A program made the position numbers and the translations under genes. A stretch of 7,583 nt of DNA from Eubacterium sp. (lineage in GTDB: Bacteria > Bacillota > Clostridia > Oscillospirales > Acutalibacteraceae): contig JAFYFO010000330.1 in NCBI GenBank assembly GCA_017543725.1, forward strand, positions 1-7,583. Direction: 5' to 3'. Below, piece by piece: positions 1 through 6,802 of this stretch. The first letter of the stretch is position 1; each line of letters begins with the position of its first letter. Below the pieces are notes generated by a model. It worked only from the letters and a program-made list of their open reading frames with translations. It was not told the origin of the DNA and made no database searches.

Positions 1-558
1 GAAAACGAAAATTCCTTCTCCCCCGCTCTTGCAAACAGAATAGACAGAAACACATCGGGAATAGTTCTTGCGGCAAAAAACTACGAGGCGCTGAAATTCC
101 TCAATGAAAAAATCAGAAGCCGACAGATAAAAAAGTTTTATTTAACAATCTGCGAGGGAAAATTCGAAAAACAAAGCGATACTCTTGAGGGATTTCTTAT
201 CAAAGACGAAAAGAAAAATAAAGTCAGCGTTTTTCAAAACGAAAAAGAAGGCTCAAAAAAGATTATAACCAAATATAGTGTTCTTGATTATTCAAACGGC
301 TTTTCCCTTGTTGAAGTTGAACTTTTAACAGGCAGAACGCATCAGATTAGAGCCCATCTTGCCTCAATCGGTCATCCGCTGATGAACGACGGAAAATACG
401 GAAAAAAACAGGGAAGATTTTCGCAGGAACTCTGCTCATCCAAGGTTTTCTTTGATTTTTCAGACGAAGGCGCGCTCGGCTATCTCAGCCAAAAAGAGTT
501 TTCAATTAAAAACTGCGAAATTTTAAATAAGTTTGAGGAGATAAAAATTGAAAAATAA
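1..558 (+). CDS. RluA-family RNA pseudouridine synthase, 3' part (5' end outside window)
   Basis: Frame 1 is open from base 1 to the TAA at 556-558, giving 185 residues without a start, so the N-terminal part (often an S4 domain in this family) lies upstream. The catalytic-Asp motif is at residues 12-20, NRIDRNTSG, with Asp15 as the presumed nucleophile; the usual HRLD is NRID here, a variant I recall from clostridial members. A second family signature, [19 protein letters not shown], lies near residues 109-127 and is followed by NDGKYG. These enzymes isomerise specific uridines of rRNA or tRNA to pseudouridine in the cytoplasm. The exact target (RluC-, RluD- or RluA-like) cannot be decided from this fragment. 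The end of the gene carries the ribosome binding site of the next gene and overlaps its start by 11 bases, which suggests co-transcription and translational coupling. Family assignment is firm; substrate is not. Confidence 0.93.
   Translation, partial: ENENSFSPALANRIDRNTSGIVLAAKNYEALKFLNEKIRSRQIKKFYLTICEGKFEKQSDTLEGFLIKDEKKNKVSVFQNEKEGSKKIITKYSVLDYSNGFSLVEVELLTGRTHQIRAHLASIGHPLMNDGKYGKKQGRFSQELCSSKVFFDFSDEGALGYLSQKEFSIKNCEILNKFEEIKIEK
535..540 (+). promoter_or_regulatory. Ribosome binding site that fixes a TTG start
   Basis: GAGGAG lies 7 bases before the TTG at 548-550. It sits inside the last codons of the pseudouridine synthase gene. No ATG or GTG is found at a comparable distance, so TTG is the best start for the downstream membrane protein. 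Confidence 0.75.
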
Positions 559-1006
559 ATTCATCAGAATAGTTTCGCCGATAACGCTTGCAATTGCGCT
601 GGCGCTTGATTTTGCGGTTGTTTACTATATTGTTTTTGCTTTCAATAAACTTGAAGAAAGCCTTTCAGCAATTAATATCATCTTTTCAATAATCGCACTT
701 CTTTCCGTTATTCTTGCATTTTTTTATTCAAGGGAATCAATTCGCCACGGAGTTAAATTCAGAGAAAACGAGTTTGAAATAACTTTTCTCGACGATAATA
801 ATATCATTCGCTACTGCGACATTGAAAAACTTGAAAGTTTTCTCGATACGAAGGCAAGCCTTAAAAAGAATTTTGTTGACAGATATTCAAAACTCATCAT
901 ATCGCTTAAAGACGGAAATGTTTTAACCCTTGAACTCGGGATGACAACGAAGAAAAAACTGAAAAAGATAGAAGATGAAATCAGAATAAGAATGGAAAAC
1001 GCATAA
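548..1006 (+). CDS. Small two-helix membrane protein, function unknown
   Basis: This 152-residue protein begins at TTG, chosen because GAGGAG precedes it at ideal spacing. Residues about 8-32 and 42-60 form two hydrophobic helices separated by a short loop (NKLEESLSA). The rest, about 62-152, is soluble: alternating short beta-strand-like stretches ([20 protein letters not shown]) followed by a lysine-rich C-terminal helix (about 133-150). That order, two membrane helices then a beta-rich domain closed by a helix, resembles bacterial PH-like membrane proteins (YdbS/YcxB type), but I see no diagnostic motif, so this is only a suggestion. The gene overlaps the pseudouridine synthase gene by 11 bases and shares its transcript, ending just before a hairpin terminator. 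The coding call is supported by the start signal, the composition and the clean stop. Confidence 0.85.
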   Translation: MKNKFIRIVSPITLAIALALDFAVVYYIVFAFNKLEESLSAINIIFSIIALLSVILAFFYSRESIRHGVKFRENEFEITFLDDNNIIRYCDIEKLESFLDTKASLKKNFVDRYSKLIISLKDGNVLTLELGMTTKKKLKKIEDEIRIRMENA

Positions 1007-1009
1007 AAC

Positions 1010-1037
1010 AAGAGCCGCTGAATTTTCAGTGGCTCTT
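1010..1037. terminator. Bidirectional intrinsic terminator between convergent genes
   Basis: The arms 1010-1022 (AAGAGCCGCTGAA) and 1025-1037 (TTCAGTGGCTCTT) are complementary over 13 pairs with a single G:T wobble (1017:1030); the innermost pairs probably open to form a larger loop. Read on the plus strand the stem runs into a T-rich stretch, and on the minus strand into GTTTTA. It lies 3 bases after the stop of the plus-strand membrane protein and 6 bases after the stop of the minus-strand permease, so it can end both transcripts. Confidence 0.85.
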
Positions 1038-1043
1038 TGTAGT

Positions 1044-2252
1044 TTATTCTGTTTTGATTTCTTCTTTTTCTTCTGTTTCTTCTTTTGTTTCTTCGGTTAT
1101 CTTTTCTTTGCCTGAATAAATCCTCGGGCGGAGTTTCAATGTGTAAACATCATAAACAACCGAAATCAGCGGAACCGAGCAAATCAAGCCCATAAGACCG
1201 AATTCCTTTCCGCCGAGCATAACCGCAAGGAAGGTTATGATTCCGGGCATTTCGAGTTCCTTGCCCATAAGATGCGGATTTATCAGTTTTTCAACAAGTT
1301 GCTGAACAACTATGCTGAGAACAATGAAAATAATCGCTTTCATCAGATTTTCGGGAAGAATCAATATCGCGCCGACAGCCGTTCCGAGAATCGCACCGAT
1401 AACGGGAACAAGTTGAGTAACGGTTATCAGAAGCGAAATCGAAGCCTTATAAGGCATATTGAGAACAAGCATAAAGAAGAATGTTCCAACGCCGGTTATA
1501 ACTGCCTGAACAAGGTTATATTTGAGGAAAATCTCAAATTTCTTATTTGTCAGTTTAAGAAGATAGGAAATTCTGTCGTAGTGCTTTTTCGGGAAAATCT
1601 TTTCAAGAATTGCAAAAAGTTCCCTGATAAGTTTTTCTTTATAAACAAGCGCGGCAAAAGCGATAATGAAGCCGAGTCCGAAATTTATAAGAATATTTGA
1701 AACATCTTTGATTTTGCCCAGCGCAGTGCTTGCAATATTTGAAACATTATTCTTGATATAATCAACAGTTTTATCGAAATATCCGGTCAGCGAATTTTCC
1801 GCAGAGGTTATGAATGAAGCAAGTTTCGGATGTTCCACCTTTGTTTTATCAAGAAATTCAATAATCCTGTCCCAAACAGCGGGAGCCTGCTTATAGAGGC
1901 TGACAACAGTGTCTTTCAGATTCGGAATAACAAGTCCGATAGCAAGCGCCGCAAACGCAACATATGCAAGAATTGAAAGGATTATTGATAAAACTCTTTT
2001 TTTCTTGGGATTAAATTCTTTTCCTCTTTTCGCCGCGTGTTTTGCAAAACCGTCGTCTATCAGTTTAACAAGAAGATTGATAACAAATGCAATGCAAAAT
2101 CCGTATATAAAAGGCTTAAAAACAAGAACAACATAGGAAACGAGTTTTTTTGCCTCGCCCGTATTTAAAACTATAAAGAGAATAATTCCCGAAAAAACAA
2201 TGAGAGCAATCGCCTCAAGAATTCTTCTTTTGTTTATCTTTCTGTCTTCCAT
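1044..2252 (-). CDS. AI-2E transporter / PerM (UPF0118) family membrane protein
   Basis: This 402-residue protein starts with ATG at 2252, preceded by GAGGC at 4 bases. It has the family layout: two N-terminal hydrophobic helices (about 11-31 and 38-60), a third at 86-110, a long amphipathic extracytoplasmic segment (about 112-180), then a cluster of helices (about 183-204, 245-265, 268-300, 303-320, 335-368). Two conserved stretches are visible: LVPVIGAILG (281-290) and KLINPHLMGKELEMPG (322-337). Length is typical for the family. The tail (380-402) is highly charged, mostly Glu and Lys. Named after E. coli TqsA, the family includes exporters of small molecules and ion antiporters, so autoinducer transport must not be assumed. 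It is the last gene of a minus-strand unit, 14 bases after the hydrolase gene, ending at the shared terminator. Confidence 0.92.
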   Translation of the reverse strand: MEDRKINKRRILEAIALIVFSGIILFIVLNTGEAKKLVSYVVLVFKPFIYGFCIAFVINLLVKLIDDGFAKHAAKRGKEFNPKKKRVLSIILSILAYVAFAALAIGLVIPNLKDTVVSLYKQAPAVWDRIIEFLDKTKVEHPKLASFITSAENSLTGYFDKTVDYIKNNVSNIASTALGKIKDVSNILINFGLGFIIAFAALVYKEKLIRELFAILEKIFPKKHYDRISYLLKLTNKKFEIFLKYNLVQAVITGVGTFFFMLVLNMPYKASISLLITVTQLVPVIGAILGTAVGAILILPENLMKAIIFIVLSIVVQQLVEKLINPHLMGKELEMPGIITFLAVMLGGKEFGLMGLICSVPLISVVYDVYTLKLRPRIYSGKEKITEETKEETEEKEEIKTE

Positions 2253-2266
2253 AACGCCTCATAAAA

Positions 2267-3223
2267 TTAAATATATTTTGAAATAAATTCTTTCATTTTG
2301 TTTTTATATTCATCCATACCGATTAAAATGCTCTCGGCATGGGCTGCGCCCTTAACAATAAGAATATCTTTCTCGTTTGAGCAGATATCAAAGAGTTCAA
2401 AAACCATTCTTGTCGGAACGAAATCATCTGCGTCGCCGTGAACAAAGAGCATAGGAACCTTTGAATTCTTAACGCTCTCCCTGACATCCGTATCCTTCAA
2501 ATCAAATTTTGCAAAAGCCTTGTTTATTGAGTTGAAAAGATTGAAGGCAAGGGGCGCGGCGTTTGTTATTCCTGCGGAATTAACAACGCTGATAAGTTCG
2601 TCCTTTGCGCTTGTGTAGGCGCAATCGGAAATAATCAGTTTAACCTGTGGGGGAACGCGGCTTGCCATTTTGCAAACCGTTGCGCCGCCCATTGAAACTC
2701 CGTGAAGAATAATCTTTATATCCTCGCCGAAACGCTCAATAAGATAATCAATCCATCTGAACATATCTTCACTTTCAAAATAATCAAAACCGAGATATTT
2801 GCCTTCGGATTCCCCTGCCGTAACATGGTCAACGCTGAAGAAATTGAAATTCATTTCCTCGTGATAGAAGCGAATAAAATTATATGGGTCGCCCGCATGG
2901 CTTGAACGATAGCCGTGCGCAAACAAAACAAAAACATCCGTTTCTTCCTTTGCCGGAAGATAATATCCTTTAAGGGTTATATCCTTATCATTTTTAAGGT
3001 CTATTTTTTCAATATCTTTTGTTTTCGCCCATTCGTTTTCAACCGCGTTGAATTTATGTATTTCTCTCAGCGATTTATCGCTTTTTTTGTTTTCGTGCCT
3101 TTTCATCAAGCCCATCGGAATTTTTTCGGTATACATAACATCAAGATATCCGTGAATGATGAATTCCGCTGTCAGGGCTGCCGTTGCCAATGCGGCAACG
3201 GCGCCGATTATTTTTCTATTCAT
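2267..3223 (-). CDS. Membrane-anchored alpha/beta hydrolase
   Basis: This 318-residue protein starts at an ATG preceded by AAAGGA at 7 bases. Residues about 4-25 form an uncleaved-looking hydrophobic anchor, so the enzyme is probably tethered to the membrane with its catalytic domain outside. The alpha/beta-hydrolase core begins near residue 75. It contains an oxyanion-side HGYRSS motif (103-108), the nucleophile elbow HGVSMGGA with Ser177, an acid motif HGDADDFVP with Asp266 as the best candidate (HGxxDxxVP pattern), and His295 in KGAAHAES. All three triad members are present, so an active serine hydrolase (esterase- or peptidase-like) is expected. It resembles the YqkD-type hydrolases of Bacillota, whose substrates are poorly defined. 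The gene starts 4 bases after the lipoprotein gene, and its ribosome binding site lies within that gene's last codons. Fold and triad are clear; substrate is unknown. Confidence 0.92.
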   Translation of the reverse strand: MNRKIIGAVAALATAALTAEFIIHGYLDVMYTEKIPMGLMKRHENKKSDKSLREIHKFNAVENEWAKTKDIEKIDLKNDKDITLKGYYLPAKEETDVFVLFAHGYRSSHAGDPYNFIRFYHEEMNFNFFSVDHVTAGESEGKYLGFDYFESEDMFRWIDYLIERFGEDIKIILHGVSMGGATVCKMASRVPPQVKLIISDCAYTSAKDELISVVNSAGITNAAPLAFNLFNSINKAFAKFDLKDTDVRESVKNSKVPMLFVHGDADDFVPTRMVFELFDICSNEKDILIVKGAAHAESILIGMDEYKNKMKEFISKYI

Positions 3224-3227
3224 ATTA

Positions 3228-3722
3228 TTATCCTTTGGTTGTTGTTTCCTTTTCGCTTTCTTCAGCAGGAGCGGTTGTTGTCGGAACGGCTTTAATCTTC
3301 ATATCAATATATTTCGGCTCTTTTGATTCCATATCTTTTCTGATAATCTTTTTGCCGTCGTAACTGATATAATAAACTCCGAGATGCTCAAAAGTGTATG
3401 TTACTTTATCGCCGTCTTTATGCTTTTTCTTAACGGTTGCAACAACTTCGATATAATTCTTTCCGTCAATCTTTGTTCCTTCACCTGCAACCATAAAGGA
3501 GGCTTTTTTTCTCTGCTTAGCGGTTAATCCGAGTTCTTCATCGGAATAACTCATAATAAGATTAATAGCGTCCGCTTCTTTGATAACGGCTTTATCCGTT
3601 GTCATAACCTCGGAAGTTGACTCTGTTTCTTTTGCTTTTTTATCTGACGCGCCCTTTGAGCATGCGCTCATCGCGCAAAGCGCAACGGCAATGCAGACAA
3701 ACAAAACTAAAACTTTTTTCAT
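3228..3722 (-). CDS. Small putative lipoprotein, function unknown
   Basis: The product is 164 residues from the ATG at 3722-3720. A GTG three codons upstream (3731) is in frame, but it is part of the AGAGGTG ribosome binding site, so ATG is preferred. The N-terminus has Lys2-Lys3, a hydrophobic core (4-19) and a lipobox-like AMSAC with Cys21 as the probable lipidation site; the -1 Ala and -2 Ser fit, while Met at -3 is less usual than Leu. The mature part has a lysine/glutamate-rich linker, a putative beta-rich domain (about 80-140, including NYIEVVATV and YYISYDGKKII) and a Thr/Glu/Ala-rich tail (about 144-164). I recognise no family. It is the first gene of a three-gene unit, so it likely acts at the cell surface alongside the anchored hydrolase and the permease-like protein. 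Confidence 0.88.
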   Translation of the reverse strand: MKKVLVLFVCIAVALCAMSACSKGASDKKAKETESTSEVMTTDKAVIKEADAINLIMSYSDEELGLTAKQRKKASFMVAGEGTKIDGKNYIEVVATVKKKHKDGDKVTYTFEHLGVYYISYDGKKIIRKDMESKEPKYIDMKIKAVPTTTAPAEESEKETTTKG

Positions 3723-3728
3723 AAAAAA

Positions 3729-3735
3729 CACCTCT
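3729..3735 (-). promoter_or_regulatory. Ribosome binding site that decides the lipoprotein start
   Basis: On the minus strand AGAGGTG is followed by six T and then ATG (3722-3720). The in-frame GTG at 3731-3729 is the 3' end of this Shine-Dalgarno sequence, which argues that translation begins at the ATG. Confidence 0.8.
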
Positions 3736-3747
3736 GATAATCTGTTA

Positions 3748-3766
3748 TTTAATTATTATAATTAAA
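3748..3766. repeat. AT-only dyad centred on the -10 box
   Basis: The perfect inverted repeat TTTAATTA / TAATTAAA (3748-3755 and 3759-3766) has a 3-base spacer. The TATAAT of the minus-strand promoter (3755-3760) lies at its centre. It could be a repressor site, or a by-product of an AT-rich promoter. With no GC pairs it is a poor terminator. Confidence 0.5.
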
Positions 3767-3783
3767 CTTTCAGTTATTGTCAA
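3755..3783 (-). promoter_or_regulatory. Perfect-consensus sigma-A promoter for the lipoprotein-hydrolase-permease unit
   Basis: On the minus strand TTGACA (3783-3778) is followed by exactly 17 bases and TATAAT (3760-3755). Both hexamers match the consensus at every position. Transcription would start near 3748, leaving a leader of about 25 bases before the ATG at 3722. The -35 box begins 7 bases after the stop of the upstream protease gene. This predicts strong, growth-phase-type expression unless the overlapping dyad binds a repressor. Confidence 0.88.
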
Positions 3784-3790
3784 TTGTATA

Positions 3791-6742
3791 TTATTCGGGA
3801 TATGCGTATGAAACAACATCACTGTAGTAAGTGTAGTCAAAAACGCCGTTTGAATAAATGATAAAGAATCTTGCGCTTAAAACTCCGTTTTTCGACCTTG
3901 AGCCGTAACTTAAAACTTTTTCATACTTGCTGTTATCGGTTGTTGCTCTCATTTTTACAGTCAGTCCTTCGCTGTTTACGCTTCCGACCTTATCAAGATA
4001 GAGCATATCCTCGCTCATATTCTTTCCGTATATAAAGCCGCTTTCCTTTATAACATATTCGCTGTTGTTTTCAATAACGCCGATGAAATCCCTCATATAA
4101 TCGTTTTCATCATTCGGCTCGTTTTCAAGCTTGATAACAAAGGGCTTTTCCTGTTCTTCATAGGTTTCTGAACTTCTGCTGTTTTGGGCGGTTTTTCCGT
4201 AGTCAAGAACATCCGAATTTTCAAAACCGTTTCTGATTGAATAGGAATAATCCTTGGCGTTTATATAGCCGTTGCCGTCGAAATCGCCCAGGCAGTATTC
4301 AACCGTGCTTCTGATATTGTTTTTATCGGGATTTATATCAAACGAATAAACAGTTTTTCCGCTGAGTCTGATTTCAACGCTGTGATTTGCGCAGAGAAGC
4401 GGATAGAAAACGAATTCGCCCTTATCATTTGTTTTTGCGCTCAAAACGCCGTCAACAAATATCTGAGCGCCTTTTATTGCATTATGGTTAGCGGTTTTAA
4501 CAACTCCGCTGAAATAATGTCCCTTGGTTTCAGGGGTTATCTTTTCCCTGTATTCATATTTGCAGTCGGCACAGGTGTAAATACCCCAGGTGTCGTAGCA
4601 GCAGGAGGGCAGTTCTTCCCTGTATTCAATATTTCTTGAATGAGCGCAGCCAAGGGAATTATATTTGATTCCTTTATCGCTGAGATAATCTTTTGCTGAA
4701 GAATCCTCAAAAACATATATATCGGGCATTCCCTGATTTGTGAAAGCATAAAAGCCCGTTTTATCGCTGAGCGCCGCGCTTTTTGAATAAATGCTGATTT
4801 TTTGGGTATTCGGCGCGCTGCTCAGTGTGTAATCGCTGATGAAACTGATATTTTCATAAACGATAATCTCCCTGATTTTATCGCTGAACATATGCCAGGG
4901 AACATCTTTTTCGCTCTGATATGAATTCATATAGCCCGTTCCGCTGATTTCAAGAAGTTTTGATTTTAGCGTATATTTCCAGGAAACGCCCATTCCGCAT
5001 TCGCCCTCATAGAATTCGGGCGGCTGAATGTATTCGCCCGTGTAAACATTTCCGCAGGCGGTGCAGGTGTAAATAGTAAAGCCTTCTTCGTTTTCATCGG
5101 GCTCAACAACCTCGGCAATGTAATTATGCCTGCACCCGATTTTAACAAACGGAATATTTTCTTTTTCGGCATAGGTTTCCGCTGCGGTGTTTCTGAATCC
5201 GTAAATTGCAAAACCTTCGCTCTCCCCTGCAAACGCATTATCCCCTATTCTTTCAACATTCTCATCAAAGCGGATTCTTGAAAGTTTTTTGCAGGAATAA
5301 AATGCGCCTTCGCCAACGCTTATAAAGTTTTGCGGCATATCAAAGATAGCGCTTTCCATATTGAAAAATGAATATGAGCCGATTGTTTTAACCGTTTCAT
5401 CAATGCTGACGCTGAGCATTCTCTTTGCAAAAAGGCGCCAGGGCTGAGTTTGCTCAGTGTAATCGGGACTGCCGTGAACAGAGAGTTCGCCTTCGGGAAT
5501 CGAGAAGGAATAGTTTTCACCGTCGGTATAAACCATATTGCCGATATCGGGAAGTCCGTTTCCGTAATAGATATCATAGCCTTCGCTTCCCAAATCCTTT
5601 GAAAAATCGCAGATAACCGAATAAACTTCATCCTTTGTCATATTGCGGTTAAGGCTTTTGATATTGGCGCAAACCGCCGAAATATACGGAGCGGAAAATG
5701 AAGTTCCGCTGTTAGACATATACTTTTCTTCACCGCCGCTATAAGGTTTCGCCGAAACAACCGACCTTCCCGGAGCGCAGAAATCAACGGCGTTTCCGTA
5801 GTTTGAAAAATCTGCAAAAGTCTGAATATCGCTCTCAAGAGCAGAAGCGGTTATAACACCCTCCGTTGCCGCAGGATAACGGTATTTTATTTCCTTTGAG
5901 TTGTTGCCCGCGCTGGCACAAATGCAGATATTTTTGGAAAGCGCGGTCTGAACAGCGTATTTTATCGCGCTTGCTCCCGAAGTTGTTGACATTGAAACAT
6001 TGATAACATCCGCACCCTTGTCAATCGCGTCATATATAGCGGCAACCATGGCGGAAGTTGTTGTGTCCGAATCGCCGAAGGCAACTGTTTTATAAGGAAG
6101 GATTTTAACATTATCGGGCGTGTTATCGGCGATAATTCCGCAAACAAAAGTTGCGTGAGCATAATATGTTCCCTGCTTCTGAGTGTCGTAGTAAGCGTTG
6201 CTTCTTCCGTCCTCGGAAAAATCATAGCCCCTTGAAACAAATCGGTTTGCCATTAACTCGTGGTCATACATAACCCCTGTATCAATAACGGCAACAACAA
6301 CATCGTCTTTTGCCATATTGAATTTTGAAATAAAAGAAGGCGCGCCGATAGCCTGACTTCCGGCGGGGAAAACTTCCCCCTTTGCCGCTGAATCAAGGCA
6401 AGCCCTTGAATCGAAGTCAACGGGAATATTATCTTTTTTAATTTCACAAAGCGCGTTTTCAGCCTCTTTTTCACTTTCAAACTGCAAAACCGCAACGCTG
6501 TGTTTTTTATCAAAAGCCCAGTCCGAAGCGCCGTAAGTTTTATCGCCTCTGTAATCCGAAAGAATAAGCCTTTTCGGCGCAAAATCGGAATTGCTCTTAA
6601 CATCGCCGTCGTACTTCTGATAGATGCTGACGAGTTTTGATGCAAAATCATTATTGTCCGCACTGTTTTTAATACCGAAAAAGGCGCAAAGGGAGAACAA
6701 AAGCACAATTGCAAGAAGCGCCGATGAAATTCGTTTTTTCAC
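3791..6742 (-). CDS. Secreted multidomain S8 (subtilisin-like) serine protease with BspA-type repeats
   Basis: This 983-residue protein starts at GTG 6742, preceded by AAGGGGG at 7 bases. Order of parts: signal peptide (Lys2-Lys3-Arg4, hydrophobic 7-23); a probable prodomain (about 31-120); S8 catalytic domain (about 130-400) with Asp154 (AVIDTGV), His196 (HATFVCG), oxyanion Asn280 (SAGNNS) and Ser348 (SGTSFSAP); then two BspA-like leucine-rich blocks, each ending in a CxH...CxxC cysteine/histidine module (about 411-571 and 591-735); a carboxypeptidase-regulatory-like beta domain (about 741-805, VKGAQIFVDG-type with TNDKGEFVF); one dockerin-like calcium loop (819-831, GDFDGNGYINAKD); and a C-terminal domain (about 865-983, ending in SNGVFDYTYYSDVVSYAYPE) that resembles tails I recall from clostridial secreted proteins. 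The full triad predicts an active extracellular protease; the tail modules suggest binding to surfaces, partners or proteins. The gene is divergent from the symporter gene and has its own promoter. Substrate and anchoring mode are unknown. Confidence 0.93.
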   Translation of the reverse strand: MKKRISSALLAIVLLFSLCAFFGIKNSADNNDFASKLVSIYQKYDGDVKSNSDFAPKRLILSDYRGDKTYGASDWAFDKKHSVAVLQFESEKEAENALCEIKKDNIPVDFDSRACLDSAAKGEVFPAGSQAIGAPSFISKFNMAKDDVVVAVIDTGVMYDHELMANRFVSRGYDFSEDGRSNAYYDTQKQGTYYAHATFVCGIIADNTPDNVKILPYKTVAFGDSDTTTSAMVAAIYDAIDKGADVINVSMSTTSGASAIKYAVQTALSKNICICASAGNNSKEIKYRYPAATEGVITASALESDIQTFADFSNYGNAVDFCAPGRSVVSAKPYSGGEEKYMSNSGTSFSAPYISAVCANIKSLNRNMTKDEVYSVICDFSKDLGSEGYDIYYGNGLPDIGNMVYTDGENYSFSIPEGELSVHGSPDYTEQTQPWRLFAKRMLSVSIDETVKTIGSYSFFNMESAIFDMPQNFISVGEGAFYSCKKLSRIRFDENVERIGDNAFAGESEGFAIYGFRNTAAETYAEKENIPFVKIGCRHNYIAEVVEPDENEEGFTIYTCTACGNVYTGEYIQPPEFYEGECGMGVSWKYTLKSKLLEISGTGYMNSYQSEKDVPWHMFSDKIREIIVYENISFISDYTLSSAPNTQKISIYSKSAALSDKTGFYAFTNQGMPDIYVFEDSSAKDYLSDKGIKYNSLGCAHSRNIEYREELPSCCYDTWGIYTCADCKYEYREKITPETKGHYFSGVVKTANHNAIKGAQIFVDGVLSAKTNDKGEFVFYPLLCANHSVEIRLSGKTVYSFDINPDKNNIRSTVEYCLGDFDGNGYINAKDYSYSIRNGFENSDVLDYGKTAQNSRSSETYEEQEKPFVIKLENEPNDENDYMRDFIGVIENNSEYVIKESGFIYGKNMSEDMLYLDKVGSVNSEGLTVKMRATTDNSKYEKVLSYGSRSKNGVLSARFFIIYSNGVFDYTYYSDVVSYAYPE
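4208..4300 (-). other. Single dockerin-like calcium-binding loop in the protease
   Basis: Residues 815-845 contain DFDGNGYINAKDY, with Asp820, Asp822, Asn824, Tyr826 (backbone position), Asn828 and Asp831 at the spacing of a dockerin/EF-hand-like calcium loop. A classic dockerin has two such segments, and no convincing second copy follows. It may therefore be a half dockerin or an isolated calcium-stabilised linker rather than a cohesin-binding module. Confidence 0.6.
4538..5512 (-). repeat. Duplicated leucine-rich plus CxH/CxxC module within the protease
   Basis: Two diverged copies are seen in the protein. Copy A (residues about 411-571) runs from PWRLFAKRMLSVSI through AETYAEKENIPFVKIG to C537-x-H539 and C560-x2-C563. 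Copy B (about 591-735) runs from PWHMFSDKIREIIV through AKDYLSDKGIKYNSLG to C699-x-H701 and C724-x2-C727. The shared order is PW..F, an Ile-rich strand, a loop, an alanine/tyrosine helix-like cap, CxH, then YTCxxC. This is protein-level similarity read by eye; the DNA copies are not near identical. Confidence 0.7.
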
Positions 6743-6749
6743 AAAAAAT

Positions 6750-6756
6750 CCCCCTT
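6750..6756 (-). promoter_or_regulatory. Ribosome binding site supporting the GTG start of the protease
   Basis: On the minus strand AAGGGGG stands 7 bases (ATTTTTT) before the GTG at 6742. It is flanked by six A on one side and six T on the other, so a weak hairpin could present the G run in its loop. The next in-frame Met codon is well inside the protein, so GTG is the only reasonable start. Confidence 0.75.
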
Positions 6757-6773
6757 TTTTACTGATTTGTTCA

Positions 6774-6802
6774 ATTATAACATATTTTATTGACTTTATC
6801 CA
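6774..6802 (-). promoter_or_regulatory. Promoter of the protease gene, extended -10 type
   Basis: On the minus strand TGGATA (6802-6797, four of six consensus bases) is followed by 17 bases and a perfect TATAAT (6779-6774). A TG one base upstream of the -10 box (6782-6781) gives the extended TGnTATAAT form, which offsets the weaker -35. The start point would be near 6767, with a leader of about 25 bases. The -10 box overlaps the arm of the inverted repeat at 6777-6788. Confidence 0.75.

Noticed and set aside
1272..1700. 142-residue open frame on the plus strand inside the AI-2E-family gene
   Set aside because: It lies wholly antisense to a well-supported membrane protein gene, has no ribosome binding site, and its Asn/Lys/Arg-rich product looks like a reading of the opposite strand.
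3723..3731. GTG start giving three more residues on the lipoprotein
   Set aside because: That GTG is part of the AGAGGTG ribosome binding site and has no site of its own; the ATG after six T is at ideal spacing.
3748..3766. AT dyad as an intrinsic terminator of the protease gene
   Set aside because: The stem is only A:T pairs, it is not followed by a T run, and it coincides with a consensus -10 box.
6688..6700. Lipobox in the protease signal peptide (LFSLC, Cys19)
   Set aside because: The residue before Cys is Leu rather than Gly, Ala or Ser, and the hydrophobic core continues past the Cys, so an ordinary signal peptide is more likely.
5962..6714. Two same-strand open frames (5962-6240 and 6253-6714) in another frame of the protease gene
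   Set aside because: The protease frame is continuous through both, with catalytic motifs on each side, so these are chance frames and not evidence of a frameshift or split gene.
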